A DNA stretch of 64,000 nucleotides from Chryseobacterium soli. Lineage in GTDB: Bacteria; Bacteroidota; Bacteroidia; Flavobacteriales; Weeksellaceae. Below the pieces are notes generated by a model, which was given only the letters and a program-made list of their open reading frames with translations, searched no databases and was not told where the DNA came from. Location of the stretch: contig NZ_JPRH01000004.1 in NCBI RefSeq assembly GCF_000737705.1, forward strand, positions 372,001-436,000. The letters are read 5' to 3'. Positions 19,109 to 27,045 of the stretch are shown here, in pieces; position 1 is the stretch's first letter; every line of letters begins with the position of its first letter. A program made the position numbers and the translations under genes.

Positions 19109-20278
19109 TTATACTTTTCTGATCGTAATTCTAAACGTAGTTCCCTTTCCTACTTCGGTATGAGAGATTTTAATATCTCCGTTATGGTATTCGTGAATGA
19201 CCCTTCTTGCTAATGAAAGGCCAAGCCCCCAACCTCGTTTTTTGGTAGAATAACCAGGCTTAAAAGCATTTCTGACCTGTTGCTTGGTCATTCCGCTTCC
19301 GGTATCTTTCACTTCAATCAAAATGTTTTTATTTCTCTCAAAAACTGACATTTGAAGTGATCCTTCTCCCCTCATGGCATCTACCGCATTCTTAACCAGA
19401 TTTTCAATCACCCAGCTCATAAGAATTTTATTATGAGGGACCAAAAGTGTATAATTGGGAAGCTGCAACGTGAAATTGATTTTCTTCGAGATACGCGTTT
19501 TCAAATAACTGTAATTCTCCTGAATGGTCTGGTTAAAATTCATGTCATTCAGTTCAGGAACGGAACCAATTTTTGAGAATCGTTCAGAGATTGTTCTTAA
19601 TCTTTCAATATCTTTTTCAATTTCCTGTACGCCTTCAGACTCCGGATTATCTAATTTCATAATTTCCATCCAGCCGATCATTGAAGACAGTGGTGTCCCA
19701 ATCTGATGGGCGGTTTCTTTGGCTAAACCTGCCCAAAGGTAACCTTCGTCCGTCTTTTTAATGGTCCTTAAAAACCAGAATATAAAAATCAAATAGGAAA
19801 GTATGAATAATCCTAAGAAATAAGGATAATACCTTAAATTATTAAGCAATGCTGAGTTATCATAAAACACAAGTTGTTTATCACCATTGGCTACCTCAAT
19901 TTCAAATGGCTCATAATTGTTCTCCATCTTTCTAATAAGCTTTCGCAGTTCACTAGGATTTTTAAGGATTTCCTGCTCAATATTCCGGGAGCTTCCATCA
20001 AATATGAACGGTTTTTTATTTTCGTCGGTAAGAATCGAAGGAATCTGATCGTTTTCAGTTAAAATAGCGAACAATAATTCCTGAGTTTCTGAACTTTTCT
20101 GTTGATTATCCTGCAGTATTTTAATGGCCGTTGCAAAAACTTTTATTCTTTCTGCTTCTTTTTCTCTTAAGTTTGTAATGAGAATATTTGAAGAAATAAT
20201 TAAGGCAATCACAATGACCGTCAGTAATATAAAAACAAACCAATTATTGATTCTCGCTAAGAACGGACGATTTTTCAT
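19109..20278 (-). CDS. Membrane sensor histidine kinase (HQIGTPLS type), orphan
   Basis: 389 residues. Membrane helices at about 13-35 and 150-171 flank a periplasmic sensor region of about 115 residues with no recognisable fold. The H-box is E-T-A-H191-Q-I-G-T-P-L-S-S, a variant characteristic of Bacteroidota kinases. The ATPase part has N-L-V-K-N-A-V-D-A-M (N-box), D-T-G-S-G-M (G1) and G-W-G-L-G-L-S-L-A (G2). It should autophosphorylate His191 and pass phosphate to a response regulator. No regulator gene is next to it; instead it lies 6 bases after dacB in the pepE-dacB operon, which suggests, but does not prove, a link with cell-wall state. Confidence 0.93.
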   Translation of the reverse strand: MKNRPFLARINNWFVFILLTVIVIALIISSNILITNLREKEAERIKVFATAIKILQDNQQKSSETQELLFAILTENDQIPSILTDENKKPFIFDGSSRNIEQEILKNPSELRKLIRKMENNYEPFEIEVANGDKQLVFYDNSALLNNLRYYPYFLGLFILSYLIFIFWFLRTIKKTDEGYLWAGLAKETAHQIGTPLSSMIGWMEIMKLDNPESEGVQEIEKDIERLRTISERFSKIGSVPELNDMNFNQTIQENYSYLKTRISKKINFTLQLPNYTLLVPHNKILMSWVIENLVKNAVDAMRGEGSLQMSVFERNKNILIEVKDTGSGMTKQQVRNAFKPGYSTKKRGWGLGLSLARRVIHEYHNGDIKISHTEVGKGTTFRITIRKV

Positions 20279-20284
20279 TCAATT

Positions 20285-21658
20285 TTATTTTAAAACATTC
20301 AGGATTTTCTGCAGTTCCGCACCTCCGCTTCCCTGATAGTTATTAATGATGATTGAAAAAACATATTTCTTACCGTCTTTTGCAGTATGATACCCTGCAA
20401 ATGATTTGGTATCACGCATGGTTCCGCTCTTCATTTTCATGCCGTTATCCTGAGTGGGAAAACCGTCATAATAGGATTCGAACCAGGGTTGTTTTTTCGC
20501 GTACAGCAACGCCTGAACTTCTGCTTTTGCAGCAACGTAATTCTGCGGGGAAAGTCCGCTTCCGTCTGCAAAATTAATCATATTCGCATTAATTCCTTTT
20601 GACTTCCAGAATTCTTTAAGATAAGCCACACCGCTTTTAAAGTTCGAATTTCCTCTTTTTTCTTTTCCTAAAGTTTTAATGAGCGTTTCTCCATAAAAAT
20701 TGATGCTCTTTCTTAGAAACCAGTACACGATTTTATCTAACGTCGGCGACTGGTAGGTAAGGATCATATTATTTTTAGGGGCCATTAAGGGCTGTTTTCC
20801 ATCGATTTCAAGCTGAGAATTGGTGATTACTTTCCCCGAAAATTCAATTCCCGATTCTTTCAACCATTGTTTCACTTCTACGCCAAGCTGTAAAGGCGGA
20901 TTGGGTGTAGAACCTGAAACCGTAACCGTTTTTCCGGCCGGCAGCGTTCCATTGATTACCGCAACATCGGAATGAGGCGCCGTAAAAATCAAGCTTTGGT
21001 CTGAACTTCCGCCTGTTTTTAAGTCGTTCAGCCACTTTACACCTTCCAGAGGATAGGAAAAACTTTTAAAATCCGTTCCATTAATGTTGATGTCAAACTG
21101 ATTCTCTCTCCAGTTAATTCCCCAAACTCCTGCGCCATAATAATTTCCGAGATCATCCCAAGGCCATCCTCCCGGAGTCGTCTGATGGTCAAAATAAGAA
21201 TCATCAATGATCAGATCACCTGAAATTTTTGCAATCCCCGATTTTTTAACGGCTTCTATTAATTTATTTTTAAAATTTTCGGGTTTGTATCCTTCATACC
21301 GCCAGCTGCCCAATGTAGGGTCTCCATTGGAAGAAACGAAAAGGTTTCCGTTTAAAGTACCTCCGGAAATCGTTCCGGAATACCCTGAAGTTGTGGTATA
21401 GGTATAATTTTTTCCCAACGCCTCCAATGCCGCTCCTGCCGTAAATATTTTCTGTGTAGATGCTGTGGAAAGACCTTTATTTCCCTGGTAGTCATACATT
21501 ACATTTCCATTTTCATCGGAAACATAAAAAGATAAACCGGAGGCTACAGCCGACGAAGAATCCATGAGATCCTTGGTCACTTTATCCAGTTTTTGGGTGA
21601 TATTCTGAGCATAAAACAGCTGTGCTGAAAGCGTAAGAACAGCAATCGTTTTTTTCAT
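20285..21658 (-). CDS. dacB: D-alanyl-D-alanine carboxypeptidase/endopeptidase (PBP4, S13)
   Basis: 457 residues from the ATG at 21658; the frame is open to a TTG at 21676 but that would precede a normal signal peptide (ends L-F-Y-A-Q). Active-site S67-T-Q-K70, then D-G-S-G-L-S-P-Q-N (SxN-type motif region) and M-K-S-G-T-M (KTG-type motif), in the order and spacing of penicillin-binding protein 4, with the large insertion between SxxK and SxN. It removes terminal D-Ala and cuts D-Ala-mDAP cross-links in periplasmic peptidoglycan. It sits between pepE (41 bases upstream) and a histidine kinase (6 bases downstream), all on the minus strand. A TATATTTG box just upstream could give an extra internal promoter. 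Confidence 0.95.
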   Translation of the reverse strand: MKKTIAVLTLSAQLFYAQNITQKLDKVTKDLMDSSSAVASGLSFYVSDENGNVMYDYQGNKGLSTASTQKIFTAGAALEALGKNYTYTTTSGYSGTISGGTLNGNLFVSSNGDPTLGSWRYEGYKPENFKNKLIEAVKKSGIAKISGDLIIDDSYFDHQTTPGGWPWDDLGNYYGAGVWGINWRENQFDININGTDFKSFSYPLEGVKWLNDLKTGGSSDQSLIFTAPHSDVAVINGTLPAGKTVTVSGSTPNPPLQLGVEVKQWLKESGIEFSGKVITNSQLEIDGKQPLMAPKNNMILTYQSPTLDKIVYWFLRKSINFYGETLIKTLGKEKRGNSNFKSGVAYLKEFWKSKGINANMINFADGSGLSPQNYVAAKAEVQALLYAKKQPWFESYYDGFPTQDNGMKMKSGTMRDTKSFAGYHTAKDGKKYVFSIIINNYQGSGGAELQKILNVLK

Positions 21659-21673
21659 TGCATTGTTGTTTAT

Positions 21674-21681
21674 CAAATATA
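21674..21681 (-). promoter_or_regulatory. Possible internal -7 box before dacB
   Basis: TATATTTG on the minus strand, 15 bases before the dacB ATG and inside the 41-base gap after pepE. A -33 element was not seen, so this is tentative. Confidence 0.35.
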
Positions 21682-21699
21682 ATTAAAATAAGGCTTTAG

Positions 21700-22395
21700 T
21701 TAGTACAATTCACTTCCCGACTCTATTTCATAAGGTTCTTTTCCTTTTTCGAAGATTCTGGTCAGCTCACTTCCTTCCACGGTAATGGCATCGCCTTTTC
21801 TTCTGATCCAGTTCCCTTCCCGAAGCCCAACTACTTTAAGATCATTCTGGGTTAAGAATTCCAAAATTCTGGTTTCTCTTGTTTCTCCATTATGCTTTAA
21901 TTCAGGATTAGGATCTAAATAATGAGGATTAAGATTAAAAGGAACCAATCCCATGCAGTCAAAACTTGGCGGATAAACAATCGGCATATCATTCGTTGTT
22001 TTCATATTCTGACCTCCGATATTACTTCCTGCACTGCATCCCAGATATGGTTTTCCAACTTCCACATTCTGTTTCAAGGCTTGCATTAAACCTTCTTCAT
22101 GCAGCGTTTTAACGAGTAAGAACGTATTCCCACCGCCTGTAAAATAGCCCTTGGCCTGATCTAAAGCTTCGGATTTATTTTCAAATTCGTGAAGTCCTCT
22201 TATTTTAATATGGATGGTTTCAAAAAAAGAACGTGCTTTGGCTGTATACTCGTCATGAGAAATACCGCCGGGTCTTGCAAAAGGAATGAAAATAATTTCA
22301 TCAACACCTTCATACAACTTGATTAATTCTTCTTTTAAATATTCTAAATAGGCTCCACCAAAAAGTGTGGAAGTTGAGGCTAATATGATATTCAT
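21700..22395 (-). CDS. pepE: Dipeptidase E (alpha-aspartyl dipeptidase, S51)
   Basis: 231 residues, the normal length. The nucleophile elbow G-C-S121-A-G-S-N carries the catalytic Ser; G-G-G-N-T-F (88-93) and H-Y-L-D-P-N are also conserved in PepE. It is cytoplasmic and hydrolyses dipeptides with N-terminal Asp. It is the first gene of an operon with dacB and a histidine kinase and has a well-formed promoter at 22437-22466. Linking a cytoplasmic dipeptidase with a periplasmic wall enzyme could reflect peptide recycling, but that is inference. Confidence 0.95.
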   Translation of the reverse strand: MNIILASTSTLFGGAYLEYLKEELIKLYEGVDEIIFIPFARPGGISHDEYTAKARSFFETIHIKIRGLHEFENKSEALDQAKGYFTGGGNTFLLVKTLHEEGLMQALKQNVEVGKPYLGCSAGSNIGGQNMKTTNDMPIVYPPSFDCMGLVPFNLNPHYLDPNPELKHNGETRETRILEFLTQNDLKVVGLREGNWIRRKGDAITVEGSELTRIFEKGKEPYEIESGSELY

Positions 22396-22436
22396 ACCGG
22401 GAAATTATATTAATTATTAAAAAAATAGTTGAATGA

Positions 22437-22466
22437 CAAAGATAACTTAAACGCGAATGAATCAAA
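22437..22466 (-). promoter_or_regulatory. Promoter of the pepE-dacB-kinase operon
   Basis: Minus strand TTTG (22463-22466), an 18-base spacer and TATCTTTG (22437-22444), a full match to the Bacteroidota consensus, about 40 bases before the pepE ATG. Confidence 0.75.
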
Positions 22467-22591
22467 AATTAAGCTAAAAAAAAACCTATACCCGTTAATA
22501 TTTTCTAAAAAACCTTAAAGCTTCTAAAATTTATGCTTTTCTGGAATTATTATTGAATTTTAGTACTTAGAAATTTTAAAAAAGTAAGATT

Positions 22592-23155
22592 ATGAAAATG
22601 ACTAAAATTAATATCAAGACTCTGTTTTTAGGTTTATTCCTTGTAGGAAGTGCAACTTTCATACAGGCACAAACAACTCAGACAGATACCGCAAATAGTA
22701 CAGCCGCTACCACTCAGGCAGCTCAAACAGCAACTAATCCTACTATTGAAGGACTTAAAAAACAAATTGAAGCCAATCCAAAAGATACGGAATCATTAGC
22801 AAAACTGGCTAACGCTTATCAGGAGGCTTCTGATTGGACAAATGCAGTAGCTACATGGAAAAAAATCTCCGTATTGTTACCTGATTGGGCTCCATCATAT
22901 TACAGCCAGGCGTATGCATATCAATCTGCTAAAGATGATGTGAATGCAAAAATGGCTTATGAGAAATATATTGCTACCGTAAAACCGGAAGAAGTGGAAC
23001 AGAATAAGAAAAATCTGGCCTACGCTTACTTCTATATCGCGTTTGCAGAGCAGCAAAGCGATCCTGCTAAAGCCAAAGAGCACATTGCTAAGTCGATACA
23101 GTATGATCCTACCAACCAGGATGCTGTGAAACTGAGTAAAGCTTTAAATTCATAG
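22592..23155 (+). CDS. Exported TPR-repeat protein
   Basis: 187 residues. The signal peptide covers about 1-27 (core L-F-L-G-L-F-L-V-G-S-A-T-F, ending I-Q-A-Q), then a Thr/Gln/Ala-rich linker of about 25 residues, then three or so TPR helices pairs: L-A-K-L-A-N-A-Y-Q-E-A-S-D-W-T-N-A, S-Y-Y-S-Q-A-Y-A-Y-Q-S-A-K-D, and A-Y-F-Y-I-A-F-A-E-Q. TPRs mediate protein contacts, so it is probably a periplasmic scaffold or assembly factor. It stands alone between two convergent terminators; a second in-frame ATG two codons later (22598) is possible. The partner is unknown. Confidence 0.85.
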   Translation: MKMTKINIKTLFLGLFLVGSATFIQAQTTQTDTANSTAATTQAAQTATNPTIEGLKKQIEANPKDTESLAKLANAYQEASDWTNAVATWKKISVLLPDWAPSYYSQAYAYQSAKDDVNAKMAYEKYIATVKPEEVEQNKKNLAYAYFYIAFAEQQSDPAKAKEHIAKSIQYDPTNQDAVKLSKALNS

Positions 23156-23157
23156 TT

Positions 23158-23195
23158 AAAAATAAAATCCGGAAAATTTTCCGGATTTTATTTTT
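23158..23195. terminator. Perfect 38-base palindrome, bidirectional terminator
   Basis: The two 19-base arms (reading AAAAATAAAATCCGGAAAA on the left) are exact reverse complements with no spacer. GC-rich centre with A and T flanks gives a terminator on both strands, serving the TPR gene and the convergent OmdA/DUF1905 gene. Confidence 0.85.
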
Positions 23196-23221
23196 TATAA
23201 TATTAAATGATCTTAAAATAT

Positions 23222-23713
23222 TTATTTTTGATTAATCCTTTTACCGAAAAAGTCTGTTTCTCCCTGCAGATGTCTGATGATTTTTTCAATGTTCCTCTGG
23301 ATCCCTTCTTCTGTTTTTAAATTGTTGATATAACGGATGAGTTCCAGCTTTCTTGAGGGAATAAGGTTTTCAAAATTCTGTAAGGTAACGGGATTTTCTC
23401 TGATCGCTTTATCTAATTGAGGATGGATAGAAATTGTTCTGTCCGAATCATCAAATTCAACAGAAACTTCGATAAGTTCGCCTATTCTTTTGGGAGAATT
23501 ATTTAACATGGTTGTATTGATGTACAATCGCCATTCGCCTAAGTATTTCATTAGGTTTTGCTTAAATTCTTTACCATTTACAGTTCCTTTTACCGGAATC
23601 GGGCTTTTATTTTTCTTCGAAGCTTCAAAAACTTTACCTAAAATATCCTCAGGAATGAATACAAAAGGATTGATCCCGATGATCTCGAGCTGAGTTGTAA
23701 AGTGATTTTCCAT
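23222..23713 (-). CDS. DUF1905/YdeI (OmpD-associated) family protein
   Basis: 163 residues, no signal peptide. The N-terminal half (F-T-T-Q-L-E-I-I-G-I-N-P-F-V-F-I-P, then V-K-G-T-V-N-G-K-E-F) is a DUF1905 beta-barrel-like domain, and the C-terminal half (L-I-P-S-R-K-L-E-L-I-R-Y-I-N, E-G-I-Q-R-N-I-E-K-I-I-R-H-L) is the OmdA/YdeI helical tail. The combination is common in Bacteroidota but biochemical function is not established. Single gene, convergent with the TPR gene and divergent from fsa. Confidence 0.85.
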   Translation of the reverse strand: MENHFTTQLEIIGINPFVFIPEDILGKVFEASKKNKSPIPVKGTVNGKEFKQNLMKYLGEWRLYINTTMLNNSPKRIGELIEVSVEFDDSDRTISIHPQLDKAIRENPVTLQNFENLIPSRKLELIRYINNLKTEEGIQRNIEKIIRHLQGETDFFGKRINQK

Positions 23714-23791
23714 TGAATTTCCTAGTTAACTTTTACATTTGAAATACGTGATAAACAAAATTAAAAATTTCTCACTCAAAAAAGGAATGTT

Positions 23792-23799
23792 TATCTTTG
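23792..23799 (+). promoter_or_regulatory. -7 box of fsa
   Basis: TATCTTTG, a match to TAnnTTTG, 22 bases before the fsa ATG. No clear -33 TTTG. Confidence 0.55.
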
Positions 23800-23821
23800 T
23801 AAAAATAAATCTGTAAAACAA

Positions 23822-24475
23822 ATGAAATTTTTTATTGACACAGCCAATTTAGAGCAAATTAAAGAAGCAAAGGATCTTGGAATTTTAGATGGGGTAACCA
23901 CTAATCCTTCATTAATGGCAAAAGAAGGTATTCAGGGAGCTGAGGCGATCAAAAACCATTATAAAGCAATTTGTGAAATCGTAGACGGAGATATTTCTGC
24001 TGAAGTACTTTCTACGACGTACGAAGAAATGATCAAAGAAGGTGATGAACTGGCTGCGATCCATCCTAATATTGTGGTAAAGATCCCAATGATCAAAGAC
24101 GGTATTAAAGCGTTAAAATATTTTTCTGATAAGGGAATCAGAACGAACTGTACATTAATTTTCTCTGTAGGACAGGCTCTTTTAGCAGCTAAAGCAGGTG
24201 CTACGTATGTGTCTCCATTCTTGGGAAGATTAGATGATATCTCTACAGACGGACTTCACCTGATCGAGGAGATCAGATTAGTGTTCGACAATTATATGTA
24301 TGAAACAGAAATCCTGGCGGCTTCTATCCGTCATTCTATGCATATCATTGACTGTGCAAAAATCGGTGCTGATGTAATCACTTCACCGCTTCCTCCGATC
24401 TTGAGTTTATTAAAGCATCCTTTAACAGACAGCGGATTGGCTCAGTTTATTGCAGATTCTCAGAAATTAGCATAA
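23822..24475 (+). CDS. fsa: Fructose-6-phosphate aldolase / small transaldolase
   Basis: 217 residues, the size of the short transaldolase (TalC/FSA) class. [10 protein letters not shown] and G-V-T-T-N-P-S-L form the conserved start of the barrel, and the Schiff-base lysine is K87 in V-V-K-I-P-M. The class either cleaves fructose 6-phosphate to dihydroxyacetone and glyceraldehyde 3-phosphate or acts as a transaldolase in the pentose phosphate pathway; sequence inspection does not separate the two. Own promoter and terminator, so monocistronic. Confidence 0.94.
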   Translation: MKFFIDTANLEQIKEAKDLGILDGVTTNPSLMAKEGIQGAEAIKNHYKAICEIVDGDISAEVLSTTYEEMIKEGDELAAIHPNIVVKIPMIKDGIKALKYFSDKGIRTNCTLIFSVGQALLAAKAGATYVSPFLGRLDDISTDGLHLIEEIRLVFDNYMYETEILAASIRHSMHIIDCAKIGADVITSPLPPILSLLKHPLTDSGLAQFIADSQKLA

Positions 24476-24499
24476 TAACTTACTGTCATTTCAGATATA

Positions 24500-24529
24500 A
24501 AAATCCCGAAACTTTTGTTTCGGGATTTT
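24500..24529. terminator. Terminator between fsa and the first GLPGLI gene
   Basis: AAAATCCCGAAAC/GTTTCGGGATTTT stem (13 pairs) with a 4-base loop. Flanking A and T runs let it work for both convergent genes. Confidence 0.9.
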
Positions 24530-24532
24530 CGT

Positions 24533-25378
24533 TTATTGTAATAAATCCAGCTCCAGAATATTATTGTCTTTGGCATTGGCTGCTTTGGCATTTTTCTCCC
24601 GCTCTCTTATGACCTCACTAATATCCAGCGGTTTTCCGCTTTCATTCACCAGCATTATCTTATTACTCCCCGAAGCCATTTCCTTAAGCCCTTTGGCAGG
24701 ATCATTCCGGCTCTCCAGAAACTGTTTTTTATACTTTTCAGGGGTTACATTAATGAACTGCTTAGAATTCTTTTTTTCACTTTCACTTTGCCACTCCTTA
24801 TTCTTGGACAGTTTTTTGGTTTCTTTTAATGTAAAACTGTGAGATTGTGTCTGATCTTCGATTTTTATAATTAGGCCCGGAAGTCCATGGAATTTGTAAG
24901 GTCCATCCTGAATAGGAATATCCGGAGCAAACCAGGCGATCCATTTTCTTCCTGAAAAATCCAAGGTTGCTTTTTGCACTTCGATATCACCTATTTTTGC
25001 TTTATCAGATACTATTTTCCAGTTTTGTACTCTACCGTCCGAGACTTTATACTGATCCATATCCAGACTTCCATAAAAAACTGTATTATAATCCGGATAC
25101 GACTTTTCAATGACAAACGGAACAAAATCAAAATTGATTCCGCTGAAATTGCGGCCTCCAATTTTTATTCTTTCTTCACGCAGGGAATCAGAAACATACT
25201 TTTCATGGCTGTAAAATTTTGATCCTTTAGGAGCAGTATCTAAAAACATCAGTTCAGATTTTGTCTCGTCTCTGGCTGTAGAATCTTTTACAAATTTATA
25301 TTCATAAACAAAACGCTGATTTTGTGCATAGCTGCCCATACTCAAAATTGCGGCAAAAACTATTATCATTTTCTTCAT
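24533..25378 (-). CDS. GLPGLI family secreted protein (paralogue 1)
   Basis: 281 residues. Signal peptide 1-19 (ends S-Y-A-Q), then the family pattern F-V-Y-E-Y-K-F near the mature N-terminus, W-x-A-W-F-A-P-D-I-P-I-Q-D-G-P, and the name-giving G165-L-P-G-L-I170 followed by K-I-E-D. GLPGLI proteins are exported, often several per genome, and have no assigned function. The gene is 26 bases after the O-acetyltransferase gene on the same strand. Two more paralogues lie at 26073-26975 and 31770-32591. The C-terminal third is helical and Lys-rich. Confidence 0.92.
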   Translation of the reverse strand: MKKMIIVFAAILSMGSYAQNQRFVYEYKFVKDSTARDETKSELMFLDTAPKGSKFYSHEKYVSDSLREERIKIGGRNFSGINFDFVPFVIEKSYPDYNTVFYGSLDMDQYKVSDGRVQNWKIVSDKAKIGDIEVQKATLDFSGRKWIAWFAPDIPIQDGPYKFHGLPGLIIKIEDQTQSHSFTLKETKKLSKNKEWQSESEKKNSKQFINVTPEKYKKQFLESRNDPAKGLKEMASGSNKIMLVNESGKPLDISEVIREREKNAKAANAKDNNILELDLLQ

Positions 25379-25404
25379 TCGTTTTTTTTACTAAAATATA
25401 TTTT

Positions 25405-25971
25405 TTAATTTTCTTCTGCAATATCCTTTACTACTTTACAGGGATTTCCGATGGCTACTACTCCATCCGGTATATCTTTAGTAACAATACTTCCTGCCCC
25501 TATGACGGTATTACTTCCGATAGAAACGCCGGGCAGTACCACTACGTTGCCACCGAGCCAAACGTTGTCTCCTACCGTGATTGGACGGGCATATTCCAAA
25601 CCTTCGTTTCTCTGTTTTGCATCCAGCGGATGTCCGGCGGTATAAAAACTGCAGTTGGGACCGATAAAAACGTTATCACCAAATTTTACAGTTGCACAGT
25701 CTAAAATCACAAGATTATGGTTGGCATAAAAATTTTCTCCAACCTCGATATTATAGCCGTAGTCGCACCAGAAGGAAGGTTCTATACAGATGTTTTCTTC
25801 TGTCTTTCCGATGATCTTTTTAAGCAGTGTATTTCTGTTTTGACTATCCGAATTTTTAAGCTGATTATATTCTCCGCAAAGATCTTTACAGGCTATACGT
25901 TCATTCAGCAGCTCTTTGTCATAATTGGCATCATATAAAAGTCCTGCAGCACATTTTTCTTTTTCTGTCAT
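25405..25971 (-). CDS. Maltose/galactoside-type sugar O-acetyltransferase
   Basis: 188 residues. N-terminal Mac domain (E-K-E-K-C-A-A-G-L-L-Y-D-A-N-Y-D) and a left-handed beta-helix of hexapeptide repeats (I-G-P-N-C-S, V-G-D-N-V-W-L-G-G-N-V-V, I-G-S-N-T-V-I-G-A-G-S); the catalytic His is in Y-T-A-G-H-P-L-D. The family moves acetyl from acetyl-CoA to a sugar hydroxyl; it is cytoplasmic. It sits between two GLPGLI genes on the same strand. A terminator lies upstream at 26018-26043, so this gene and the next GLPGLI gene probably form their own unit. The natural acceptor is not known. Confidence 0.93.
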   Translation of the reverse strand: MTEKEKCAAGLLYDANYDKELLNERIACKDLCGEYNQLKNSDSQNRNTLLKKIIGKTEENICIEPSFWCDYGYNIEVGENFYANHNLVILDCATVKFGDNVFIGPNCSFYTAGHPLDAKQRNEGLEYARPITVGDNVWLGGNVVVLPGVSIGSNTVIGAGSIVTKDIPDGVVAIGNPCKVVKDIAEEN

Positions 25972-26017
25972 ACTATTTAGGATTAAAGCTCTAAAATTAA
26001 GACAATAAAAAGAAAAA

Positions 26018-26043
26018 CAGGATGGTCATTAATAACCATCCTG
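26018..26043 (-). terminator. Terminator after GLPGLI paralogue 2
   Basis: Stem CAGGATGGT/ACCATCCTG with an 8-base loop, followed in the minus direction by TTTTTCTTTTT. Confidence 0.85.
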
Positions 26044-26072
26044 CTCTCTATTAAAAAATTATGTAATGTAAT

Positions 26073-26975
26073 TTAATTTACCAAGTCCGGTTCTATCGGA
26101 TTATTATTCTTAGCTAAAGATTCTTTGGTACGCTTTTCCATCTCTCTGAAAACCTGATTGGGATCTGACATTTCTTTTCCGTCTGCAGTTTTTACTTTAA
26201 AAGTAACTTTTGAAGTGTCTGTATTTCTCATCATCATTTCTCTTATGTTCTTGGTAGGATCGTTTACATAGGCTTTCCAGGCTTTTTTAAACTGATCTTT
26301 CGTGACTTCAATTTCTTTTCCTCCAAAACCTATTATTCTTATTCCTTCGGGAAGCTGAGTTTCCTGATCTGTCATTACCGGAGACTGAATGGTTTTATTT
26401 CCTACCAGTGTCATGATGTGTGAGCCTGTAGCATCTTCAATTTTCACGATCAGGCCGGGAAGTCCATAAAACTTATACGGTCCGTCCTGAAAAGGAATAT
26501 CTGAAGCAAACCATGCCGTCCATTCTCTGCCGCCATAGCTCGTTGTAGCTTTTTGAGCATTGTATTCGCCGATTTTCTGTTTATCCGGAAGAATTTTCCA
26601 TTCCGGTTTTTTATCTTCCTTCACTTTGTACTGATCAGTAGAAATACTTTTGAAAAGATAGGTTTTAAAATCCGGATAGTCTTTCGTCACTTTGTAGGAA
26701 ACCTGCCCCGGCTTTTCTCTTTTATTTACATTCAGGTTGCCGCTTCCTGATTTTAACTGTCTTTCCAGATCCGCTTTTCCGATAGAATCAGAAACAAATT
26801 TGTCATGACTGTAATAGCTGGAACCATTTTTATTGATATCCAGAAACATTATTTCTTTTTTCACATCCTCTTTGTTGTTGGAATCCGGGATGTATTTGTA
26901 TTCATAGAAAAATCTGTTAGTCTGTGCATGGGCAACTACGCTCAACAGTAAAAAAAGTAAAATATTTTTTTTCAT
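26073..26975 (-). CDS. GLPGLI family secreted protein (paralogue 2)
   Basis: 300 residues. Signal peptide 1-18 (ends A-H-A-Q), F-F-Y-E-Y-K-Y at the mature start, W-T-A-W-F-A-S-D-I-P-F-Q-D-G-P, and G171-L-P-G-L-I176 followed by V-K-I-E-D. Closest in layout to paralogue 1. It lies between the terminator of the M56 gene (27006-27037) and its own terminator (26018-26043), so it may be transcribed alone. Function unknown. Its position directly downstream of a BlaI/M56 pair suggests co-regulation, but the sequence gives no direct proof. Confidence 0.92.
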   Translation of the reverse strand: MKKNILLFLLLSVVAHAQTNRFFYEYKYIPDSNNKEDVKKEIMFLDINKNGSSYYSHDKFVSDSIGKADLERQLKSGSGNLNVNKREKPGQVSYKVTKDYPDFKTYLFKSISTDQYKVKEDKKPEWKILPDKQKIGEYNAQKATTSYGGREWTAWFASDIPFQDGPYKFYGLPGLIVKIEDATGSHIMTLVGNKTIQSPVMTDQETQLPEGIRIIGFGGKEIEVTKDQFKKAWKAYVNDPTKNIREMMMRNTDTSKVTFKVKTADGKEMSDPNQVFREMEKRTKESLAKNNNPIEPDLVN

Positions 26976-27005
26976 AGTTTTATTTCATGTGATTTATGGA
27001 AAAAA

Positions 27006-27037
27006 TAAGCTTTGTCAATAGAAATTCACAAAGCTTA
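27006..27037 (-). terminator. Terminator of the BlaI-M56 operon
   Basis: Stem TAAGCTTTGT/ACAAAGCTTA with a 12-base loop, followed in the minus direction by six T; 9 bases after the M56 stop. Confidence 0.85.
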
Positions 27038-27045
27038 CTATTTCT

